From contig JAHZBZ010000023.1 in the NCBI GenBank assembly GCA_019423125.1, positions 1-13,023 on the forward strand: a stretch of DNA of 13,023 nt, in the 5' to 3' direction. Positions 1 through 5,452 of the stretch are shown here, piece by piece (the first letter of the stretch is position 1; every line of letters starts with the position of its first letter). The notes beneath the pieces are model-generated. The model saw nothing but the letters and a program-made list of their open reading frames with translations, searched no databases and was not told where the DNA came from. A program made the position numbers and the translations under genes. Origin of the DNA: Bacillota bacterium (GTDB lineage: Bacteria; Bacillota; Clostridia; Christensenellales; Borkfalkiaceae).

Positions 1-25
1 GCGTGCCCTTATTATATCGCGGACA

Positions 26-98
26 GAGGGGAAAGCCGTTCGGGTTTCCCCTCAAACTCACGACTTTTTGTTTCATCAGCTTGAAACAAAAAGTGTGA
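26..98. other. Two strong hairpins in the left-edge non-coding region
   Basis: Bases 1-345 hold no gene that I can support. Two inverted repeats are visible. The first has arms GAGGGGAAA (26-34) and TTTCCCCTC (45-53). The second has perfect 13-bp arms ACTTTTTGTTTCA (63-75) and TGAAACAAAAAGT (82-94), which can be extended by TCAC (58-61) and GTGA (95-98) across one bulged base. A T5 run follows at 102-106, so the second could act as a weak terminator for transcription entering from the left. On the minus strand a TATAAT lies at 16-11, which would suit a promoter reading leftward out of the window, although no good -35 accompanies it. Terminator, operator and small-RNA readings all remain open. 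Confidence 0.45.
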
Positions 99-117
99 AC
101 CTTTTTGCGAGAAACGC

Positions 118-146
118 TTGATATCTTCTCTATTCTACTATACATT
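118..146 (+). promoter_or_regulatory. Possible weak upstream promoter
   Basis: TTGATA (118-123) is followed after 17 bases by TACATT (141-146). The spacing is right but the -10 is poor, and a much better promoter for pckG lies closer to the gene. It could be a secondary promoter for pckG or chance. Confidence 0.25.
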
Positions 147-231
147 TCTTCACGTCGGAAAAAACAGCTGGTTTTGTCCTTTTTCGGATAAAAAGGGCGA
201 AAAGCCGCCAAAAAAAATCGCTTTCAAAAAG

Positions 232-260
232 TTTACTTTTTCAAAAAAAAGGGGTATAAT
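232..260 (+). promoter_or_regulatory. Housekeeping promoter of pckG
   Basis: TTTACT (232-237), a 17-base spacer and a perfect TATAAT (255-260) form a sigma-A-type promoter. Transcription would start near 267, leaving a leader of about 79 bases that contains two direct copies of AACGCGCAAA before the ribosome binding site. Confidence 0.8.
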
Positions 261-290
261 GATGTAGCGGTGGAGAAGGCGCCGCCGCAA

Positions 291-310
291 AACGCGCAAA
301 AACGCGCAAA
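291..310 (+). repeat. Two tandem AACGCGCAAA decamers in the pckG leader
   Basis: The decamer AACGCGCAAA occurs twice back to back (291-300 and 301-310), between the pckG promoter and its ribosome binding site. Its GCGCAAA core recurs in other spacers of this window, at about 2752, 3852, 5249, 5269 and 8927. It may be an operator or RNA element for pckG, or a consequence of local base composition. Confidence 0.5.
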
Positions 311-345
311 ATTTGTAAAGAATTCTTCTTAAGGAGATCGAATAC

Positions 346-2121
346 ATGAGCATGACCGAAAACAAAAAAGTCTTAAAGTTCATCGACGAGAGCGCTGCGC
401 TCTGTCAGCCGGACAAGATCGTCTGGATCGACGGAAGCCGCGAGCAGCGCGACGCGCTCCGCGCAGAGGCTTGCGCCTCCGGCGAGATGATCAAACTCAA
501 CGAGGACCTTCTGCCCGAGTGCTACCTGCACAGAACGGCGGTCAACGACGTCGCGCGCGTCGAGGACAGGACGTTTATCTGCTGCCGCAGCAAGGACGAC
601 GCAGGCCCCATCAACAACTGGATGGACCCCCAAGAAGCATACAAGATGGCAGGGGACATCTTCAAGGGCTCGATGAAGGGCCGCACGATGTACGTCATTC
701 CCTATTCCATGGGCATCGTCGGCAGCGAGTTCTCCAAGATCGGCATCGAGCTGACGGACAGCATCTATGTCGTGCTCAACATGGAGATCATGACCCGCGT
801 CGGCACGGACGTGCTCGAAGCGCTGGGCAAAGACGGCGACTTCGTCAAGGGCCTGCACTCCAAGTGCCAGCTTGACGAGAGCAAGCGTTACATCCTGCAT
901 TTCCCCGAGGACAACACCATCTGGTCCTGCAACAGCGGCTACGGCGGCAACGTCCTGCTCGGCAAGAAATGCTTTGCGCTGCGCATCGCTTCCTACCTCG
1001 GCAAGAACGAGGGCTGGATGGCGGAGCACATGCTCATCCTCGGCTTCGAGAAGCCGGACGGCGACGTCAAATACATCGCGGCGGCATTCCCTTCAGCCTG
1101 CGGCAAGACCAACCTCGCGATGCTCATTCCCCCCGAAGAGTACCGCAAAAAGGGCTATAAAGTCTGGTGCGTCGGCGACGACATCGCCTGGATCCGCGTC
1201 GGTGCGGACGGCAGGCTGTGGGCGATGAACCCCGAAAACGGATTCTTCGGCGTCGCGCCCGGCACCAACGAGAAATCCAACCCCAACGCGCTGCACACCA
1301 CGCAGAGGGGCACCATCTTCACCAACGTCGTGCACAACCTCGACAACAACACCGTGTGGTGGGAAGGCCTGGACAAGAACCCTCCCAAGAACGCGATCGA
1401 CTGGAAGGGCAACCCTTGGGACGACGCGGCGAAAGCTGCGGGCGTGAAGGGCGCACACCCCAACTCCCGCTTCACCGCTCCCGCGAAGAACTGCCCCTGC
1501 ATCAGCAAGGAATTTGACAACCCGAAGGGCGTTCCTCTGTCGGCGATCGTGTTCGGCGGCCGCCGCGCGAAGACCGCTCCGCTGGTGTACCAGAGCAGAG
1601 ACTGGAACAACGGCGTGTTCGTCGGCTCCATCATGGCGAGCGAGACGACCGCTGCGGCGACGGGTGCCGTCGGCGTCGTGCGCCGCGATCCCATGGCGAT
1701 GCGTCCCTTCTGCGGCTACCACATGGGCGACTACTTCAAGCACTGGATCGAGATGGGCAAGAAGATCGCCAACCAGCCCAAGATCTTCAACGTGAACTGG
1801 TTCCGTCTGGACGACGAAGGTCACTTCCTGTGGCCCGGCTTCGGCGACAACATGCGCGTGCTCGAGTGGATCCTCAAGCGCTGCGAGGGCACTGTCGACG
1901 CGGTGGAGACGCCCATCGGCTACGTTCCCAAGACGGAGGACATCAACCTCGAGGGCACCGATGTCTCCAAGGAGACGCTGGAAGAGATCCTCACCGTCGA
2001 CAAAGAGACCTGGAAACAGGAAGCGGCGGGCATCGAGGAGTTCTACAAGCAGTTCGGCGACCGTCTGCCCAAGGAGCTCTCCGACGAGCTTGCGACCCTC
2101 AAGGCAAACCTCGACAAGTAA
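346..2121 (+). CDS. pckG: Phosphoenolpyruvate carboxykinase (GTP)
   Basis: This cytosolic enzyme interconverts oxaloacetate + GTP and phosphoenolpyruvate + GDP + CO2; in anaerobes it can run in either direction, for gluconeogenesis or for CO2-fixing PEP carboxylation. The 591-residue length is normal for the GTP-type family. Visible hallmarks are the P-loop FPSACGKTN at residues 248-256, including the family's reactive cysteine (C252) and the nucleotide-binding lysine (K254); the metal-binding GDDIAW segment at 277-282; and MNPENGFFGVAPGT at 294-307. The start at 346 is chosen because AAGGAG (331-336) lies 9 bases upstream. The gene has its own promoter (232-260) and a terminator immediately after the stop, so it is probably monocistronic. 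The ATP-type enzyme is excluded by the GTP-family motif set. The assignment is very secure; the physiological direction is unknown. Confidence 0.97.
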   Translation: MSMTENKKVLKFIDESAALCQPDKIVWIDGSREQRDALRAEACASGEMIKLNEDLLPECYLHRTAVNDVARVEDRTFICCRSKDDAGPINNWMDPQEAYKMAGDIFKGSMKGRTMYVIPYSMGIVGSEFSKIGIELTDSIYVVLNMEIMTRVGTDVLEALGKDGDFVKGLHSKCQLDESKRYILHFPEDNTIWSCNSGYGGNVLLGKKCFALRIASYLGKNEGWMAEHMLILGFEKPDGDVKYIAAAFPSACGKTNLAMLIPPEEYRKKGYKVWCVGDDIAWIRVGADGRLWAMNPENGFFGVAPGTNEKSNPNALHTTQRGTIFTNVVHNLDNNTVWWEGLDKNPPKNAIDWKGNPWDDAAKAAGVKGAHPNSRFTAPAKNCPCISKEFDNPKGVPLSAIVFGGRRAKTAPLVYQSRDWNNGVFVGSIMASETTAAATGAVGVVRRDPMAMRPFCGYHMGDYFKHWIEMGKKIANQPKIFNVNWFRLDDEGHFLWPGFGDNMRVLEWILKRCEGTVDAVETPIGYVPKTEDINLEGTDVSKETLEEILTVDKETWKQEAAGIEEFYKQFGDRLPKELSDELATLKANLDK

Positions 2122-2125
2122 TTTC

Positions 2126-2162
2126 AAAAGAGCGCAACCCGCAAGGGCGGCGCTCTTTTTTT
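2126..2162. terminator. Bidirectional intrinsic terminator between pckG and the DUF6512 gene
   Basis: The arms AAAAGAGCGC (2126-2135) and GCGCTCTTTT (2150-2159) close a 14-base loop, and the plus strand ends in T7 (2156-2162). The A-run at 2126-2129 gives a short U tract in the other direction, so the hairpin can serve both convergent genes, whose stops lie at 2121 and 2174. Confidence 0.85.
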
Positions 2163-2173
2163 GCCTTTTCGGC

Positions 2174-2710
2174 TCAGACGAATCCGTAGCCGCCCGTCAC
2201 GGGGTCGAGGAAGAGTGGCGCGTGCGGCGGGAACAGCGTAAAGGCGAGATAGCAGACGGACACCGCCGCAATGCCCGGGACGGCGAGCGCGGAGACCCAT
2301 TTTGGCAGGGGCGGGCGGGTGAGCACGAAAAAGCAGAGCGCGAACGCCGCGGCAACGCTGACGAAATAGGTCGCGATGTCGACGGCGACGATCGGCTCGC
2401 CCGTGAACGCCGTGTACCCGTAGAAGATCGCGGGGATGAGCAGCATGGGCAGGATGAGCGTCGCGAAAAAGGCGGGCAGGACGTTGGGCGCGTCTAAAAA
2501 GACGGACCCGATCAGGAAAAAGACGAGCGTGGGAAAGATCGCGAGTTTCAGATGTTCCCACACGCTCTCGTTCGCGGCGAAAAACACGCCCACGAGCGGC
2601 TCTTTGCCGCTCCATTCGTAGAAGAAATGCGACACCGCCCCGAACGCGCCGACGAACAGAAAGCCCGCGAGGCAGAACCAAAAAATTTTTTTCTTTTCTT
2701 TTTTATCCAT
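2174..2710 (-). CDS. DUF6512-family membrane protein
   Basis: This is a 178-residue integral membrane protein of unknown function. About five hydrophobic helices are visible, near residues 9-29, 56-72, 78-99, 108-128 and 138-160. The segment HFFYEWSG (28-35), followed by ANESVWEHLK (46-55) and a DPVTGGYG ending, resembles the DUF6512 family of Clostridia, which I recognise from memory. The ATG at 2710 fits the usual family N-terminus, a short basic stretch before the first helix, but no Shine-Dalgarno sequence precedes it. No proper promoter is visible either: a TATATT lies directly against the ATG. The upstream minus-strand gene ends in a strong terminator (2755-2785), so expression may depend on read-through or on a promoter I cannot recognise. 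The frame stays open far upstream but overlaps the next gene, so the longer version is rejected. Confidence 0.85.
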   Translation of the reverse strand: MDKKEKKKIFWFCLAGFLFVGAFGAVSHFFYEWSGKEPLVGVFFAANESVWEHLKLAIFPTLVFFLIGSVFLDAPNVLPAFFATLILPMLLIPAIFYGYTAFTGEPIVAVDIATYFVSVAAAFALCFFVLTRPPLPKWVSALAVPGIAAVSVCYLAFTLFPPHAPLFLDPVTGGYGFV

Positions 2711-2754
2711 AGAATATAGAATGCCGCAAAACGCAAAAACATTCCGCAACGCGC

Positions 2755-2795
2755 AAAAAGCGCCGCAGGGAATCTCCTGCGGCGCACGTTTTTTT
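2755..2795. terminator. Intrinsic terminator after the flavin-reductase-like gene
   Basis: GCGCCGCAGG (2760-2769) and CCTGCGGCGC (2776-2785) form a perfect 10-bp stem with a 6-base loop. On the minus strand the stem runs straight into U5 (plus-strand A5 at 2755-2759), as expected for terminating the gene ending at 2854. On the plus strand a T7 run begins three bases after the stem. Confidence 0.85.
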
Positions 2796-2853
2796 CGATT
2801 TTTTGCCCTGCGCGGCGTTCTTATTCTTCTTCCTTGCCGCTTCGCGGCGGGAC

Positions 2854-3768
2854 TTATTTCTTTTTCTTTTCCGAGCGGCGCTTGTCGTTGATGATCTGCA
2901 ATGCCGCCTCGTCGATGAGGGAGATGCCCTCTTCCTTGGCGATGGAGACCATCTGCGTCAGCGCGGCTTTGAGGAAGATGCGCGGGATCTTGGTCAGCTT
3001 CGCACACGCTTCCCGCGTGAACTTGACCTCGGGGTCGATGCGCTCGGCGGCATAGATGACGGAGGTGACGTCGCCTTCCTTTGCCTGGATCTTCTCGGGA
3101 TAGGGCTTTTTGAAGCGGGAGCACCAGAAATTCGTGCTGTCGCGGTAGCCGTAGTCGACGGGCACGGGCGGGAAAGCGGACGCCTTCATGCCGCCGACGA
3201 TCGCGTCGTAATAGCGCTCCTTCATGCGTATCTTGTCTATTTTCAGGATGAAGTGCGCGCCGAACTTGCTCGTGATGCCGTTGAAATTGCGGTAGGGCGG
3301 GTCGTATCCCTCGAGGTTGCCCGCCTTGTCGAGATAGGCGTCCTCGAGCGAGTCGTCCCAGGTGCACTCGAACACCTGAAACGCCTCGGCGACCAGCTTG
3401 GGCCTGTCTTTCCCGAGCGGGCTTTCGATGAGGGTAAACAGGCAATTTTTCATCTTCTCCTCGGTGGTGTCGCCGGGGAAGCCGAGGCGCACCGCCTCGC
3501 GGAAGTACTTTTTGTCGTCGGGGATGAAGTTGAGGGATACGCGCCTGCCGCGCAGGATGTTCTGCGCGGTGTTGGAGCTGTTGCGGCATTCGAGCAGCAT
3601 GGCGTAGTAGTCCTTGCCCGCTATGTAATAGGGGAAGCACAGCGAGTAGGCGCCGAGGTTGGTCATGCCGTTTTCCGCCACCGTGCCCGCGAGCACGGTG
3701 GGCATCGGAAAGAACGCCGACGTCTGGTAGAAGTTGTCCACGATGCGAAGATCTTTGAATGCGTCCAT
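2854..3768 (-). CDS. Predicted flavin-reductase-like protein with C-terminal PCP_red-like domain
   Basis: This is a 304-residue soluble protein with no signal peptide or membrane helix. Residues about 10-90 resemble the FMN-binding split-barrel of the flavin reductase family: a PMPTVLAGTV strand (21-30), the NGMTNLGAYS turn and strand (33-42), an RNSSNTAQNIL segment (62-72) and the VSLNFI strand (78-83). Residues about 248-298 look like the PCP_red domain, a small helical module first named from light-independent protochlorophyllide reductase. The key features are FTREACAKLTKIP (250-262), then an amphipathic helix, AKEEGISLIDEAAL (277-290) and a lysine-rich tail. Both calls rest on remembered family patterns, and the middle third is unassigned. 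The start at 3768 is set by GGAGG (3775-3779) six bases upstream. The gene has its own promoter (3800-3828) and terminator. A redox or flavin-binding role is inference and the substrate is unknown. Confidence 0.65.
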   Translation of the reverse strand: MDAFKDLRIVDNFYQTSAFFPMPTVLAGTVAENGMTNLGAYSLCFPYYIAGKDYYAMLLECRNSSNTAQNILRGRRVSLNFIPDDKKYFREAVRLGFPGDTTEEKMKNCLFTLIESPLGKDRPKLVAEAFQVFECTWDDSLEDAYLDKAGNLEGYDPPYRNFNGITSKFGAHFILKIDKIRMKERYYDAIVGGMKASAFPPVPVDYGYRDSTNFWCSRFKKPYPEKIQAKEGDVTSVIYAAERIDPEVKFTREACAKLTKIPRIFLKAALTQMVSIAKEEGISLIDEAALQIINDKRRSEKKKK

Positions 3769-3799
3769 GTTTTTCCTCCGAAAAGTCTTTACAGGAGCA

Positions 3800-3828
3800 T
3801 ATATACACCCTGCGGCGCGATCTGTCAA
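3800..3828 (-). promoter_or_regulatory. Promoter of the flavin-reductase-like gene
   Basis: Read on the minus strand, a perfect TTGACA (3828-3823), a 17-base spacer and TATATA (3805-3800) form a strong housekeeping promoter. Transcription would start near 3793, giving a leader of about 25 bases with GGAGG just ahead of the ATG. Confidence 0.85.
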
Positions 3829-3848
3829 CCCCTTTTCGGAAAAAAGAC

Positions 3849-3880
3849 ATTTTGCGCGCCGAAAAATGCGCATTTTGCAA
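3849..3880. other. Palindrome and GCGCAAAA-type motif between divergent promoters
   Basis: AAAATGCGCATTTT (3863-3876) is a perfect 14-bp palindrome lying between the two divergent promoters. Just before it, CATTTTGCGCGCCGA (3849-3863) is identical to 5243-5257 upstream of another minus-strand gene. Placement and symmetry would suit a regulator binding site, but no regulator gene is in view. Confidence 0.4.
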
Positions 3881-3929
3881 AGTGTCGGATTTTTTTTAAA
3901 AAAAGTCGCAAAACCGAGAGCAAAACCGC

Positions 3930-3958
3930 TTGACAGTATTTTGGATATAAGATAAAAT
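3930..3958 (+). promoter_or_regulatory. Promoter of the rplM-rpsI operon
   Basis: A perfect TTGACA (3930-3935), a 17-base spacer and TAAAAT (3953-3958) make a near-consensus sigma-A promoter, as expected for a ribosomal protein operon. The predicted start near 3965 places the L13-leader-like hairpin at the very beginning of the transcript. Confidence 0.9.
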
Positions 3959-3964
3959 TTATTG

Positions 3965-4024
3965 AGTAAACAACGGAGAGCGTCTATGGTACGCATTCTC
4001 CTCTTTATATCATAGAAAACAAGG
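3965..4024 (+). promoter_or_regulatory. L13-leader-like RNA element upstream of rplM
   Basis: The rplM leader carries a hairpin with GGAGAGCGT (3975-3983) pairing to ACGC (3991-3994) and TCTCC (3997-4001), an AU bulge at 3995-3996 and the loop CTATGGT (3984-3990). It is flanked by ACAAC and a CTCTTTATAT stretch. In Bacillota a conserved structure at this position, the Rfam L13 leader, is thought to let L13 or its partner feed back on the rplM-rpsI mRNA. Position, size and hairpin fit; membership of that family is from memory and would need a covariance-model search. Confidence 0.7.
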
Positions 4025-4041
4025 ACAAGGAGAACAACATC

Positions 4042-4473
4042 ATGAAGACCTACATGGCAAACGCCCAAACGGTAGAGAGAAAGTGGTATGTTGTAGACGC
4101 GGCGGGCGTGCCTTTGGGGAGACTTGCATCCAAGGTGGCGGCGGTTCTGCGCGGCAAAAACAAGCCCACGTTCACTCCGAACGTCGATACGGGCGATTTC
4201 GTGATCGTCATCAACAGCGACAAAGTTCTGCTCACGGGCAAGAAGCTGGACGACAAATTTTACAGATACCACACCGGTTACATCGGCGGGCTGAAAGAGG
4301 TCTCTTACCGCAAGATGATCGCGGAGAAGAGCGACGTCGCCGTCTATGAAGCGGTGCGCGGCATGTTGCCCAAGAACTCTCTCGGCAGAAAGATGATCAA
4401 GAAGCTGAGAGTGTACAAGGGTGCGGAGCACAACCACGAAGCGCAGAAACCCGAAGCGCTCAAATTATTTTAA
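4042..4473 (+). CDS. rplM: 50S ribosomal protein L13
   Basis: L13 is an early-assembling protein of the large ribosomal subunit that binds 23S rRNA. The 143-residue length is typical. Diagnostic segments are WYVVDAAGVPLGRLAS (residues 14-29), the RGKNKPTFTP basic stretch, NSDKVLLTGKK and the RGMLPKNSLGR motif in the C-terminal third, followed by LRVYKGAEHNHEAQKP. AAGGAGA (4027-4033) precedes the ATG at proper spacing. The gene is first in a two-gene operon with rpsI, 13 bases downstream, the standard bacterial pairing. The upstream hairpin suggests feedback control of the operon. Confidence 0.98.
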   Translation: MKTYMANAQTVERKWYVVDAAGVPLGRLASKVAAVLRGKNKPTFTPNVDTGDFVIVINSDKVLLTGKKLDDKFYRYHTGYIGGLKEVSYRKMIAEKSDVAVYEAVRGMLPKNSLGRKMIKKLRVYKGAEHNHEAQKPEALKLF

Positions 4474-4486
4474 TTGAGGTGGAAGT

Positions 4487-4900
4487 ATGGCAAAAGCGAA
4501 TTTGAAGAAAAAGTTGCAGTTCTGGGGAACAGGCAGAAGAAAAAAAGCGATCGCCCGCGTCCGTCTCATTCCCGGCGGCACCGGCAGCATCGTCATCAAC
4601 GACCGCTCGCTGGAAGACTACTTCCCGCAGGGCACGCTGCAGTACATCGTCAAACAGCCCATCGTGCTGACGCAGACGGAATCCGCATATGACATCATCG
4701 TCAACGTGTGCGGCGGCGGCTACACCGGTCAGGCGGGCGCGATCCGCCACGGCATTTCCCGCGCGCTCATCCAGGCACAGCCCGAGCTGCGTCCCGCGCT
4801 CAAAAAAGAGGGCTTCCTCACGCGCGACCCGAGAAGCAAAGAGAGAAAGAAGTACGGCTTGAAGAAAGCGCGCCGTGCGCCGCAGTTCTCCAAGAGATAA
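4487..4900 (+). CDS. rpsI: 30S ribosomal protein S9
   Basis: S9 belongs to the small-subunit head; its basic C-terminal tail reaches the P-site tRNA. The 137-residue protein has the family opening around GTGRRKKAIARVRLIPGGTG (residues 14-33), the central SLEDYFPQGTL and GGGYTGQAGAIRHGISRAL stretches, and the classic tail KKYGLKKARRAPQFSKR ending in the invariant KR. Translation starts at the ATG at 4487 behind GAGGTGG (4476-4482). It follows rplM by 13 bases with no terminator between them, so the two are co-transcribed. A long terminator hairpin lies 25 bases after the stop. Confidence 0.98.
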   Translation: MAKANLKKKLQFWGTGRRKKAIARVRLIPGGTGSIVINDRSLEDYFPQGTLQYIVKQPIVLTQTESAYDIIVNVCGGGYTGQAGAIRHGISRALIQAQPELRPALKKEGFLTRDPRSKERKKYGLKKARRAPQFSKR

Positions 4901-4925
4901 TTTTTTCTCATCCGAGAAGCAGACA

Positions 4926-4965
4926 AAATGCCGCCAACCCGCGCAGGCGCGGGCTGGCGGCATTT
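4926..4965. terminator. Bidirectional terminator between rpsI and the 83-residue protein gene
   Basis: AAATGCCGCCA (4926-4936) pairs perfectly with TGGCGGCATTT (4955-4965). Inside it, after one A/C mismatch, CCCGCG (4938-4943) pairs with CGCGGG (4948-4953). The stem has 17 bp and short A and T ends on both sides, and it sits between convergent genes with stops at 4900 and 4969, so it probably ends both transcripts. Confidence 0.8.
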
Positions 4966-4968
4966 CCC

Positions 4969-5220
4969 TTATCCGCGGTTGTTTCGGTCGATGCGTTTGG
5001 AGATCTCCTCGTGCCGCCGCAAAAACCCCTCGCAGGAGCGCGCGGCTTCCGTAGGCTGCGCCGCGTTTCGGGGAAGGTCCGCCGTCGTCTGTCGGCGTGC
5101 GTCGGACGGCTCCTTTTTCGCGGGCGCCTGCGCCTGCTCCCTCGCTTCGGGTGCGGCTTCGCCCTCGCCGAAGGATGTGCCGAGCGCCGAGAGCAGGTCA
5201 AAGATCCCGAATTTTTCCAT
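4969..5220 (-). CDS. Small protein of unknown function (83 residues)
   Basis: I do not recognise a named family. The protein has a short hydrophobic, amphipathic start, MEKFGIFDLLSALGTSF, then a low-complexity middle rich in Ala, Glu, Pro and Gln (residues about 18-55). It ends in a charged, probably helical segment, FLRRHEEISKRIDRNNRG. That layout, a conserved-looking N-terminal amphipathic helix and C-terminal HEE-KRID helix joined by a disordered linker, suggests a small membrane-surface or partner-binding protein, but this is inference. Evidence that the gene is real: GGAGGT (5226-5231) five bases before the ATG, a shared terminator directly after the stop, and no better frame in the interval. 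No good promoter is visible; the spacer upstream holds a 12-bp inverted repeat. Confidence 0.7.
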   Translation of the reverse strand: MEKFGIFDLLSALGTSFGEGEAAPEAREQAQAPAKKEPSDARRQTTADLPRNAAQPTEAARSCEGFLRRHEEISKRIDRNNRG

Positions 5221-5241
5221 AAAACACCTCCGTGCGGGACG

Positions 5242-5269
5242 GCATTTTGCGCGCCGACGCGCAAAATGC
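5242..5269. other. Perfect 12-bp inverted repeat upstream of the small gene
   Basis: GCATTTTGCGCG (5242-5253) and CGCGCAAAATGC (5258-5269) are perfect complements around the loop CCGA. No T-run follows on either strand, so it does not look like a terminator. It lies just upstream of the 83-residue protein gene and shares a 15-base stretch with 3849-3863, so a regulatory site is a reasonable guess. Confidence 0.45.
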
Positions 5270-5302
5270 GCAAAATTTTCATCGTTTTTTAATATTTTTT
5301 AA

Positions 5303-5331
5303 TTGCCTAAACAGGCGAATTAGTATATAAT
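5303..5331 (+). promoter_or_regulatory. Promoter of the large lipoprotein gene
   Basis: TTGCCT (5303-5308), a 17-base spacer and a perfect TATAAT (5326-5331) are followed by a leader of about 115 bases. The leader can fold two hairpins: GTGGCA/TGCCAC (5344-5349 with 5353-5358) and GCGGGA/TCCCGC (5387-5392 with 5397-5402). Confidence 0.8.
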
Positions 5332-5452
5332 AGAAAAGGTATAGTGGCAAAATGCCACCGAAACGGGAAAACGCGCCGTCTTTTTTGCGGGAATCTTCCC
5401 GCCGTGCGCGCTCGTATCATAAATTTACAGACCGATAAGGAGTCTATATTTT

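Noticed and set aside
2803..3933. A 376-codon plus-strand open frame opposite the flavin-reductase-like gene
   Set aside because: It runs antisense through the gene's promoter and start, has no Shine-Dalgarno, and its composition is that of a complement frame.
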